Assembly: GCA_030628245.1 (NCBI GenBank)
Contig: DAOVRI010000015.1
Span: forward strand, 1 to 14,885
Reading direction: 5' to 3'
Length of the DNA: 14,885 bases
From: Dehalococcoidales bacterium
Lineage (GTDB): Bacteria > Chloroflexota > Dehalococcoidia > Dehalococcoidales > RBG-16-60-22
The notes beneath the pieces are model-generated. The model saw only the letters and a program-made list of their open reading frames with translations, did not search any database and was not told where the DNA came from. Numbering within the stretch: position 1 is the stretch's first letter; the number at the start of each line of letters is the position of its first letter. Positions 1 to 6,337 of the stretch are shown piece after piece. The position numbers were made by a program, and so were the translations under genes.

Positions 1-105
1 TATATCGAGATCTTCTATAACCGGCAGCGCCGACAGGCAAGACTTGGATTCCTGTCACCGGTGGTCTATGAACAAAGATTCTATGCAGGGCTGCTGGCAG
101 CATGA
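1..105 (+). pseudogene. IS3-family transposase OrfB, C-terminal tail (partial at window edge)
   Basis: The frame open from base 1 encodes 34 residues and stops at TGA 103-105. It contains YIEIFYNRQRRQ followed by LGFLSPVVYE, the typical C-terminal end of the IS3-family OrfB (rve/DDE integrase) transposase, where a YIE.FYN..R.H..LG..SP..YE pattern is well known. Only this tail lies inside the window, so whether the full transposase upstream is intact cannot be judged. The stop codon is followed about 8 bases later by the presumed right terminal repeat and then by aldehyde dehydrogenase coding sequence. Family assignment is confident from the motif; the subgroup cannot be told. Confidence 0.85.
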
Positions 106-112
106 AAGGTTT

Positions 113-139
113 GGTGTCCACTATTGACATCCGACGTCA
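113..139 (+). repeat. Presumed right-end inverted repeat of the IS3-family element
   Basis: Immediately after the transposase stop the sequence contains GGTGTCCACT (113-122) and ends in TCA at 139. Reversed, it begins TGA and contains AGTGGACACC, the usual look of IS3-family terminal repeats. Placing the end at 139 also makes the next bases (AC, then ATG ATA ATT GGC AAC GAA) read as the tail of a His codon followed by the aldehyde dehydrogenase C-terminus in correct spacing. The left repeat is outside the window, so the match cannot be confirmed. Confidence 0.6.
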
Positions 140-267
140 ACATGATAATTGGCAACGAACTGCCCTGGGGAGGGTTCAAAGAAAGCGGCTTCGGCAAGGA
201 AAATCACATCCTCGGACTGGAGGAATACACCCAGCTTAAACTAATATCCCTAGACCTGACCGAATAA
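140..267 (+). pseudogene. Aldehyde dehydrogenase, C-terminal remnant
   Basis: From about base 140 one frame encodes MIIGNELPWGGFKESGFGKE and then GLEEYTQLKLISLDLTE, ending at TAA 265-267 with a second TAA directly behind. This is the C-terminal end of the NAD(P)+-dependent aldehyde dehydrogenase superfamily: the ELPWGGFKESG(F/Y)G segment and a final EEYTQ.K strand are diagnostic. About 40 of the usual 480 or so residues remain. Everything before is replaced by the IS3-family end, so the gene was split by the insertion or by a later deletion. The enzyme would oxidise an aldehyde to the acid; the substrate cannot be inferred. It cannot fold or act as it stands. Confidence 0.85.
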
Positions 268-704
268 TAAGTAAATACTCCCCAGCTTGGGGGAATCGCT
301 AGAATTTTATAAACTAATCATATATAGCAAAACGCGGTGTGGATGAGAGCCAAATAAAGGGAAAAAATAGCGCTGATTATAGAGAAGGTCTGCTAGTCCT
401 GAATTAGTCCGCCCTTTTTTGGATTCCGAGCTACTCGTTCTTTTTAAGTAACAATTTGGCTTACTATTACTTCATTCTACTGATGTGTGCTGAATCAACA
501 TCGCTTGCGGCATCCGAGTCACTTTAAAAAGGAGTAATTCATCAATGTCCTTAAAAGCCGAACTATTTGAGCTCCAATAAACCATATCCTTCTGAACTGG
601 GCTATCATCAAAAGAAAGAGGACTACCTATATTCGTTTTACCGTCTGATGCATATTATTTTTAACATGGCATTAACTATATCATTTCTAGCGAAGACTAC
701 TCCT
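268..704. other. AT-rich stretch with no convincing gene
   Basis: No frame here resembles a known protein. A small hairpin (TCCCC 279-283 with GGGGA 290-294) lies just past the aldehyde dehydrogenase stop but has no T tract. A good Shine-Dalgarno sequence (AAAGGAG, 528-534) precedes ATG 545, but that frame stops after 11 codons at 580 (MSLKAELFELQ). A second frame from TTG 567 runs to 800, overlapping the end of the hydrolase on the other strand. The two might be pieces of one frameshifted gene start, but I recognise neither. Confidence 0.5.
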
Positions 705-2489
705 TCACTCAGTAAACCGCGGAGCGCCCGGCACGGCGTCACGCAGGGGCGATTTCACCGGCTGTATCTCGGGGGCATCGGGAATGACCGGCAGGAGTAA
801 ATGGGAAGGGTGTTTTTTATCCTGGTAGATATAGACATCGTCTTTCGCCGGCAACAGAGGCCTCGCCACATACCGGGAAGAGCTATCCCAGGTGGAGTAA
901 AGCGCATCATCGCTGGCGATTTTCAGCCATATCCTGGCCCCTTTTTTGAAGGTCTTAAACACAGGCTGTAGCTCAATCTGAAACTCGCATACTGTGTCTG
1001 GCTTCAAATCCGCCGGTCTCTGGAAGGAATGCCAGGGCATGCCGGGCCGGGACATCTTCTCATCGACCTCTCTGAATTTGGCCTTGAGGCAACCATAGCT
1101 CCAGATATGGACCTCGCGCGGTGTCCAGAGGTCAGTTACTTCTGGTTTTATCTCAGGCTTGCCGGTTACAGGATTAAGAGGTACGCCTCCGGGTACCATT
1201 TCTCCCATCTTGACGAAAAATGACCAGTCGGTGGTGACTTCTTCTGTTGTCGAGGCGTACAAGGTGAAGCTGACCGGCCCCCAGACCATGAGGTCCTCTT
1301 CGAGGGGCGGAGTTGTATAAACGACAAACCGTGCTTGACCAGTCCCACTTTCCGGCGGCCCGCCGATTATCCCGTAGGCGGCTATCATCTCGGTGTTTAA
1401 GCTGATGTTATGGTAGACCTCCGGTTTATCCCTTTCCATCGGCGGCGTCCGGCTGATTAGTCCACCGGCTTCTTGCGGCGAGGTCTTTCCGTGCAGGTAA
1501 TATTTTTGCCATTGTGTGCGTGCCAGCGGGTATTCGTTCTCGTACCGCCAGGCGCCGGTGCCGTTATCATAAATGGCTATTTCCGGCTCGTCCATGATAC
1601 CGGTGTCAATGCCCTTCAGCCAGTGGTCCAGCCATCTGAGTATATACTGATTAAAGGAGGTGGTCTCGAATATCCACGGTTGATAGTTCTCATTGGTCCA
1701 GGGCGTGGTCACCAGCTTTTTCGGCGATTTGATATCGGCATACGACCTCAGGTGATAATAGGCGTGCAGCCGGTTGGGTACGTTCACAATATTCAGAACG
1801 GGGGCTTTTATCTCGTCTATCCTTGTCCAGCCACCGCCGTGTTCCCACCAGAATGGCCCGTCTTCGCCGTTGGCGAATATTTCAGCGAGAACATTGATAG
1901 GCGGTTCCTTGCCGGGAACCGGGCCGGGCCAGATAGCCCCCTGAGCTATTCCTGAGACTAAATTCAGGACAAAAGGCTTGCGCAGGACACCCCCGGGATA
2001 GCAGAGGCCACGGTAGTTATCGGTTGTTGCCAGTACTACTAGCGCTTTGAGGTGGGGAGGGTTGAGGGGGGCCGTCATCCACTGCATGACGCCGTAGCCT
2101 GACGCTCCCATCATACCCACGTTGCCGTTACACCAGGGTTGCCCGGCTATCCACTCTATCATATCGTAGCCGTCCCGGGCCGCCTTGACGCCGTGAAACG
2201 AGAACTGCCCCTGTGAGAAGCCGATTCCCCTTTCTGCGGACTGGACGCACACGTACCCGTTCGGGCAATAGAAGGCGGGCTTGGCGCTTTCAAAAGAGCG
2301 TTCTTTCGGGAACGGCGAGTACGCCAGAATTACAGACCAGGGCCCCTTGCCAACAGCCGGTTTGTAGATATCAATGGCAATCTTAACGCCGTCCCGCATC
2401 GGGACCATGATGTTTTTCTCAAGAATAACTCCAGCGGGCAGGGGGTCGGGATAAATGACGTCATAGTTCTTCATTTTCATGCCTTTCAT
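705..2489 (-). CDS. CocE/NonD-type (X-Pro dipeptidyl-peptidase S15) hydrolase with divergent active site
   Basis: This is a 594-residue protein of the CocE/NonD hydrolase family, alpha/beta-hydrolases with a C-terminal jelly-roll domain that act on esters or amides. The N-terminal MVPMRDGVKIAIDIYKP, the nucleophile elbow G128-A-S130-G-Y-G133, the WLDHWLKGID segment after the core, and the C-terminal HPSHLLLPVIPDAPE tail all match the family, and the length is normal. By eye alignment to cocaine esterase, however, the oxyanion Tyr is F60 (SPF instead of NPY), the catalytic Asp is N239, and the catalytic His is N266 (TPWTN instead of GPW.H). No signal peptide is visible. Three in-frame ATGs occur at 2489, 2480 and 2474; the AAGG boxes at 2490-2493 and 2479-2483 favour one of the two inner ones. 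It is separated from the genes upstream by a truncated oxidase and may be monocistronic. Confidence 0.85.
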   Translation of the reverse strand: MKGMKMKNYDVIYPDPLPAGVILEKNIMVPMRDGVKIAIDIYKPAVGKGPWSVILAYSPFPKERSFESAKPAFYCPNGYVCVQSAERGIGFSQGQFSFHGVKAARDGYDMIEWIAGQPWCNGNVGMMGASGYGVMQWMTAPLNPPHLKALVVLATTDNYRGLCYPGGVLRKPFVLNLVSGIAQGAIWPGPVPGKEPPINVLAEIFANGEDGPFWWEHGGGWTRIDEIKAPVLNIVNVPNRLHAYYHLRSYADIKSPKKLVTTPWTNENYQPWIFETTSFNQYILRWLDHWLKGIDTGIMDEPEIAIYDNGTGAWRYENEYPLARTQWQKYYLHGKTSPQEAGGLISRTPPMERDKPEVYHNISLNTEMIAAYGIIGGPPESGTGQARFVVYTTPPLEEDLMVWGPVSFTLYASTTEEVTTDWSFFVKMGEMVPGGVPLNPVTGKPEIKPEVTDLWTPREVHIWSYGCLKAKFREVDEKMSRPGMPWHSFQRPADLKPDTVCEFQIELQPVFKTFKKGARIWLKIASDDALYSTWDSSSRYVARPLLPAKDDVYIYQDKKHPSHLLLPVIPDAPEIQPVKSPLRDAVPGAPRFTE

Positions 2490-2567
2490 CCTTAGTTAAA
2501 TAATAGTTTAGATATATACCTAGCTATCAATTCTCATTGTATCCACAGCGGGTCGGCCGGAACTTAA

Positions 2568-2624
2568 AAGAACAGGCCAGGTAACCATGTAGCTATGTTA
2601 TCTATCATACCCAGTCCTGTTCTT
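2568..2624. repeat. Inverted repeat at the broken end of the FAD oxidase gene
   Basis: AAGAACAGG (2568-2576) is matched by CCTGTTCTT (2616-2624), a perfect 9-base inverted repeat; with a few mismatches the arms extend to about 17 bases. The right arm is the coding sequence for K-N-R-T-G-Y near the end of the truncated oxidase, so the left arm looks like an inverted copy of that gene's own sequence just past its stop. It could be a fold-back rearrangement scar or a weak hairpin. Confidence 0.5.
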
Positions 2625-3176
2625 CGGTGTGAGGCCGCCTATTTTCATTACTCTGCCATCTGCCAGAACTACCTGGAGGCCGAGGACGTATTGTTTGGTT
2701 ACCCCGTATTTCAGGCATGAAGGGACACCGGAGTTCTCTGCTACCACACCGCCCATCGTGCAGCCTGCAAAGCTCTGGGGGTCGGGTGGGAAAAACAGGC
2801 CTTCTTCAGCCAGGGCAGTATTAAAGTCCTGAAGAATGACCCCGGGTTCTACCGTAGCATTCAGGTTGGTCTTGTTTATCTCAATAATTCGGCTCATTCT
2901 GGTGGCGCATAGAACGATGCCGCCTTTTATCGGTATGGAACCACCGCTCACGTTAGTGCCGCTCCCTCTGGGAGTAACCGGAATCTGATATTCACTGGCG
3001 AATTTTAGAATTTCCGATATCTGTTCGGCATTGGACGGCAATACGACCACGTCCGGCATATGCGACCATAGATTGGTAGCGTCATAAGAGTAGGCAAGCA
3101 GGTCTTCTTTTGAGGTCAGCACATTGTCTTTGCCAATAATCTGCCTCAGCCGATTAATGTGTTTTGCTTTAATCAT
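2598..3176 (-). pseudogene. GlcD-type FAD-linked oxidase, truncated after the FAD-binding domain
   Basis: The 192-residue frame is the N-terminal FAD-binding (PCMH, FAD_binding_4) domain of a glycolate oxidase/D-lactate dehydrogenase type flavoprotein. Visible marks are VVLPSNAEQISEILKFASE, the pyrophosphate-binding loop TPRGSGTNVSGGSIPIKGG, the ATVEPGV strand, PPDPQSFAGCTMGGVVAENSG and the final GLTPKNRTGYD. Relatives continue after GYD with a substrate-binding domain to about 460 residues; here an R and TAA follow, so more than half is missing. Start ATG 3174-3176 has a GGAG box about 6 bases upstream. The upstream frame extension to 3284 lacks family similarity and was not used. The remnant might still bind FAD but should lack oxidase activity. 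The break coincides with an inverted repeat at 2568-2624. Confidence 0.85.
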
Positions 3177-3371
3177 AAGGACTCCTGAACGTACACTTCC
3201 CCCTACCACTACTTTACCCTGTCCGGGGCGTGTGTTCAAGCTGATAAAGGCACAGGACCTCTGGCAGGATGAAATACTGGACAACGGAGTACATTATCAG
3301 TCTTCAGACATCCTGCTGACCACGCCGGCACGGCCAGTCCTTTGTTAATATTATTTCCCCGCTTTACCTGT
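3177..3371. other. Short gap between oxidase remnant and cyclase gene
   Basis: About 195 bases between the oxidase start and the cyclase stop on the minus strand. Short open frames exist on both strands but none resembles a known protein. It should carry the oxidase's original ribosome binding site (around 3181-3187) and possibly its promoter; I could not identify clear -35/-10 boxes. Confidence 0.4.
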
Positions 3372-4016
3372 CTATAAAGGCCTGACGATAGCGCGGGCTT
3401 GCCCGGCGTCACCATGTTTTATCTTAACCGGCAGGCAGATTATTTCATACCGTCCGGCTTTTACATTGGACAGGTCGAGCGCTTCAATAATCCAGATACC
3501 ACTGCCGAGAAACGTCTGGTGCACCTGAACCAGATTGGCTCTATCCCTGAAACTTCCTACGCCAAGATAATCTATACCGACAACCGAGACCTTTTTATCC
3601 TTGAGGAATTGGGCTGCTTCACTAGATATGAAAACAAAGTCTTCGACGAACTTACCCAGCTTGTAATATGATGAGTTTACCGTTTTGAATAGAATACGTT
3701 CACCGGGCTGGATATCGTGAGCTGCCAGTTCTTCGGGCTTGATTGATTCGGTATCCTTGATTTCAATCACCCGCACGGGACCCATAATGGTATCCAGGGG
3801 CATCTCATCAATGCTCGTACCGTCGGGGTAAAAATGGCGGGGAGCATCAACATGGGTGCCGTGATGAGTATTGATTGTCATCTGAGTCATCGTAAGAGTA
3901 CCTTCTTCAGACGTATGAGAGTTGGATTTAATATCTGGCGGGATAGGGTCCTGAGGCCAGTATATTATGTCCTCGCTCAGTGGATACGAGATGTCTATCC
4001 ATTCCGATTTTGCCAT
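3372..4016 (-). CDS. Cyclase-family (kynurenine formamidase-like) metal-dependent hydrolase
   Basis: A full-length 214-residue protein of the 'putative cyclase' family (PF04199), which includes kynurenine formamidase KynB and isatin hydrolase. The metal-binding signature HxGTHxDxPxH is complete at residues 51-61 (H51, H55, D57, H61), and the second conserved block is present: GIDYLGVG around residue 147, H166 and E178. These enzymes use Mn2+ or Zn2+ to hydrolyse amides or lactams in the cytoplasm. The true substrate is unknown because no tryptophan-catabolism gene is nearby. ATG 4014-4016 has a strong AGGAGG box 8 bases upstream. The gene begins 19 bases after the stop of the broken fumarase-type gene on the same strand, so the two were probably one operon for small organic or hydroxy acids. 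Confidence 0.85.
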   Translation of the reverse strand: MAKSEWIDISYPLSEDIIYWPQDPIPPDIKSNSHTSEEGTLTMTQMTINTHHGTHVDAPRHFYPDGTSIDEMPLDTIMGPVRVIEIKDTESIKPEELAAHDIQPGERILFKTVNSSYYKLGKFVEDFVFISSEAAQFLKDKKVSVVGIDYLGVGSFRDRANLVQVHQTFLGSGIWIIEALDLSNVKAGRYEIICLPVKIKHGDAGQARAIVRPL

Positions 4017-4035
4017 TCTTAGAGCCTCCTTTAGA

Positions 4036-4568
4036 TTATTTACTTGCCCTGTACTTTGCTTTTCCCTCTAAATACAGGTCATCGCCGTGGATATCGTTGA
4101 TAACCGTCGCCGGGAAGTCTTTGACCTCAAGGCGCAGTACCGCCTCCGGCCCGAGGTCATCGTAGGCTGCCACTTCCGATTTAGTAACAGTTTTTGAGAT
4201 TAGTGCTCCGGTACCGCCGATAGCCGCCGGATATATGGCACTGTGTTTTTTCATGACATCCTTTACTTCTGCTGACCGTGCACCCTTGCCAATCATTCCC
4301 TTGAGTCCCCTGAGGAGCAGGCGGGGAGTATAAGCATCCATCCGGCTGCTGGTGGTGGGTCCGGTTGAGCCGATGCCGGGCCCGTGTAGTATATCGTCTG
4401 TCCCTTGATATCAAAAGGCAGAGGCTCCCCTCTTTCCAGGGCTTCTACCATTCTCTTATGGGCGGCGTCGCGGGCAGCATAGAGGACGCCGGATAGCAAG
4501 ACGTCGTCACCAGCCTTTAGCTCTGTTATCATATCTTCAGTTAGCGGCAGCTTGATTTTTTTGGCCAT
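4036..4568 (-). pseudogene. Fumarase / L(+)-tartrate dehydratase beta subunit, frameshifted
   Basis: Two overlapping frames together make a class I fumarase C-terminal domain (FumA-C/TtdB type), the beta subunit of the heteromeric Fe-S hydro-lyase. The first part starts at ATG 4566-4568 (MAKKIKLPLTEDMITELKAG, then GVLYAARDAAHKRM and GQTIYYTGP). The second, in another frame, gives GIGSTGPTTSSRMDAY, GLKGMIGKG, the AAIGGTGALISK segment and LRLEVKDFPATVINDIHG to TAA 4036. The junction lies at about 4374-4384. Relatives carry roughly eight more residues there (a PAPA.PGR.I type segment), so this looks like a small deletion that also shifts frame, perhaps between GC-rich short repeats; a sequencing error is the other option. 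No alpha subunit is present: a repeat and an IS remnant lie where it would be expected. Confidence 0.82.
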
Positions 4569-4587
4569 AAATTTTACATAACTTCTT

Positions 4588-4682
4588 GTCATTGTCGGGC
4601 TTGACCCGACAATCCAGCCAGCTTTACCCGCCTGGATTCCCGCTGAAGTTTACCCCGTACGCCGATACGGGGCGGGAATGAC
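4588..4682. repeat. MITE-like palindromic repeat, 95 bp
   Basis: The element opens with GTCATT (4588-4593) and closes with AATGAC (4677-4682), with inner inverted arms AATCCAG (4611-4617) and CTGGATT (4632-4638). It also has two self-complementary blocks, TCGGGCTTGACCCGA and CCGTACGCCGATACGG. Repeats of the style GTCATT..CGGG..AATCCAG are common dispersed palindromic elements in many bacteria; no coding potential. It sits directly in front of the fumarase-type remnant, where the alpha subunit should end. Confidence 0.65.
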
Positions 4683-4736
4683 ACTGTAGTTTTTCTCCTA
4701 TTTCCATAACGATAGTAGTTTTTTAATCATTTTCAC

Positions 4737-5340
4737 AGGCTGTCTAAAAACCTTCTCTGCCGGAAGTTAATCACCGACCATGGATTGTCTCCGGAACTTT
4801 AATCGTTATCCCTTGAAGATTACCACTCTCTTTCGCCTACTTTTGTCCACTCTCAAGGCTGATATTACACCTCGGCCCCGACCAAAGTCAATTGTTCTTG
4901 CCTGTATCTGGGTATAGCCTCTTCGACCAGCTTGCCATACTTCCCAGGCAAACTTACTGCGCCCTCGAGCACTTTCTTCACGATCTTCTTCACATTGTGC
5001 ACCAGGCACATTAGAGAAAACTCCCCCCGCACCTTCACCAAGCCACGCAAGCTCATCGATGGTTTTCTGCTATCCCACTTCATCTCTCCGAAAACCGGCT
5101 CTACCGTGTATCCACGCTTCTTGTAGATTTGCTTACCTCCCTCAATCTTCAGCTTCTGCCTCATGGCCTCTAAAAGTGGCTCCCGCCCATCTCGACTCAC
5201 TATACGCGCCTCGCCAGTGGTACATCGCTCCCTTACTGCACATTCCCTGCAAGACTCCCCTCGATAGAGGATGAGTGGCGGTTTGCCTTCACGCTTGTGC
5301 TCTCCCCACCGTTTCAACTCGTTGCCTTCCGGGCAAATAT
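4737..5340 (-). mobile_element. IS1182-type insertion sequence, 3' remnant
   Basis: This stretch contains the C-terminal part of an IS1182-type transposase (4865-5340) plus its downstream tail. The tail ends near 4737 in AGGCTGTCTAAAAA, which resembles the ends of several IS families. The other end of the element is missing: at about 5337-5350 the sequence switches to an unrelated frame on the opposite strand. The remnant cannot move by itself. Confidence 0.65.
4865..5340 (-). pseudogene. IS1182-family transposase, C-terminal fragment
   Basis: The frame reads DICPEGNELKRW, then a cysteine cluster C.EC..RERCT, MRQKLKIEGGKQIYKKRGYT, VEPVFGEMKWDSRKPSMSLRGL, KVRGEFSLMCLVHNVKKI, ending GAEV at TAA 4865-4867. 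These are the zinc-ribbon-like CxxC and the last part of the DDE transposase domain (DDE_Tnp_1_6), where VEPVFG.(I/M)K, RGL.KV..E and the final HN(V/L).K are characteristic. About 155 of roughly 450-500 residues remain and an in-frame stop lies just upstream of DICPEG, so the gene is dead. A TTG at 5315-5317 could be read as a start but there is no reason to believe it is used. Confidence 0.85.
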
Positions 5341-5351
5341 CTCAAGATCTT

Positions 5352-5681
5352 ATGGCTGGGGATATAGAGACGCATAGCGGTGACGCTTTCCGCGTAACAG
5401 GCAAGGTATTATCGGTGTCGTCAGATGAAGCCCGAGAAGCTCCCGCTTTATCTGAAATCTGGTTTAAATATGAAGGCTCCTACTAGCCTGAATTTGACTG
5501 CTTGTGTTTTGAGTTTCATGGGGAGGCAGCGAAGTTAGTAGCAGACTTATATCTCTACCCAGGACAGGAGATAGTGGTCCAGGGTGTGTATGATCACGTA
5601 GGATCAGTAGGCTTTGTCCCAGTGTATACAGTACTATATCTAGTAGATAGTTCTATAGTGCTCGTAGGTAATCACGAGTAA
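5352..5681 (+). pseudogene. OB-fold (tRNA_anti-like) protein frame with one in-frame TAG
   Basis: From ATG 5352 one frame runs to TAA 5679-5681 and is interrupted only by TAG at 5484-5486 (codon 45). Read through the amber codon it gives 108 residues. These include FRVTGKVLSVSSD, EIWFKYEGSY-(TAG)-PEFDCLCFEFHGEAAKL, then LYPGQEIVVQGVYD and VPVYTVLYLVD. The pattern of a GKV strand, a central F strand, a Gq.V.V.G strand and a final hydrophobic strand resembles the tRNA_anti-like OB-fold family of small bacterial nucleic-acid-binding or exported proteins; similarity is judged by eye. The 5' end abuts the IS1182-type remnant, so an N-terminal part (perhaps a signal sequence) may be lost. Most likely a decayed gene; amber readthrough, pyrrolysine or a sequencing error are alternatives. 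Confidence 0.6.
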
Positions 5682-5940
5682 ACTCACATGTCTGTGGTAA
5701 AAACAACGCCGGCTACCAGAGTTGGCTATGAGGTAGCAAATTTGCATTGGCCTGAGTTGACCTACCCCCCCAAAAAAAAGGTTCTTTTTTTTCACTTCTT
5801 GCGCTTGGTTCTTAGGCGTGAAATTCAGCACACTTTTTTCGCCCGGATTGCGCTACCAATAATTTGACTGAGCAGTGACAGAAGGAATAGCATCATCTAT
5901 GGCTTGCTTTATAGTCGTCTTGGTTGTATTATCCGTGTGA
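5682..5940. other. Gap with no recognisable gene
   Basis: Nothing codes convincingly here. It holds a run of seven C and eight A (5765-5779) followed after GGTTC by eight T (5785-5792), which could fold as an A8/T8 hairpin. A 31-codon minus frame (5853-5948) overlaps the integrase stub's stop by a few bases; it has no ribosome binding site or recognisable family. Confidence 0.4.
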
Positions 5941-6153
5941 TTAGACATAGGACAGAAATGCCCTGATGTGGTCGCGGGTGATGTCACCGGCATCTGGCGG
6001 CCAGCCGTTGGTTTGGGCATACCACTCGAAGTTATGAAGGTAGTTCCGGTAGAAGAGCAATGTTTGGGGTCGGAGATGGTGGCGTGATAGTAGGAAATCC
6101 CCTATTAGGTTTCTTAGGGTTAGCTGGGTGTTTGTTTTTGGTGTTGTTACCAT
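5941..6153 (-). pseudogene. Tyrosine recombinase (integrase) N-terminal core-binding domain remnant
   Basis: The 70-residue product contains LTLRNLIGDFLLSRH, LRPQTLLFYRNYLHNFEWYA and GDITRDHIRAFLSYV. This is the helical SAM-like core-binding domain of phage-type tyrosine recombinases/XerC-D (Phage_int_SAM): F...R...L...T...Y...L..F..W, then an I...HIR.FL element. It ends with TAA 5941-5943 right after the FLSY position, and no catalytic domain (R..H.R..Y) follows in any frame, so it lacks all catalytic residues. It lies about 110 bases from the half tRNA gene on the same strand, the usual position of an integrase next to its attachment site. No clear ribosome binding site is seen. Confidence 0.7.
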
Positions 6154-6259
6154 TTTCCATTTTTTGCCCGTCCGCCTGAATCATCCGCTTTAAGAATCCT
6201 CTGCTCAACTGGCCTCAAATCGCCTATTTCGTGCCTAATTTTAGCTACACGTAGTAGCA

Positions 6260-6301
6260 GGCGATTATGAGTCCCCTGCTCTACCACTGAGCTACGCTGC
6301 C
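6260..6301 (-). pseudogene. tRNA-Met (CAT) 5' half, truncated
   Basis: On the minus strand from 6301 the sequence gives a normal acceptor 5' strand (GGCAGCG), TA, a D arm (GCTC AGTGGTAGA GC), and an anticodon stem GGGGA with loop CTCATAA, anticodon CAT at 6269-6267. The 3' side of the anticodon stem (TCGCC, 6264-6260) has one mismatch. No variable loop, T arm (GGTTCRA) or acceptor 3' strand follows, and I find no matching 3' half elsewhere in the window. The gene is therefore cut just past the anticodon arm, a classic crossover place for integrases. Confidence 0.75.
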
Positions 6302-6337
6302 AGTATAGAGAAATATATCATCAATGTTATCAGGCTG

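Noticed and set aside
279..294. Hairpin after the aldehyde dehydrogenase stop
   Set aside because: Only a 5-base stem and no T tract, so not called a terminator.
545..800. Possible small gene(s) behind a good Shine-Dalgarno at 528-534
   Set aside because: The ATG frame stops after 11 codons, and the next frame (from TTG 567) runs into the hydrolase gene on the other strand without any family similarity.
5765..5792. C7-A8 ... T8 homopolymer hairpin
   Set aside because: The stem is only A-T pairs and no gene end is close; it could be a sequencing-sensitive tract and was not called a terminator.
5853..5948. 31-codon minus-strand frame overlapping the integrase stub's stop
   Set aside because: No ribosome binding site and no recognisable family; probably chance.
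6241..6301. tRNA interrupted by an intron
   Set aside because: No 3' half with a T arm and matching acceptor strand was found downstream on the minus strand, and no intron core was recognised, so truncation is the simpler reading.
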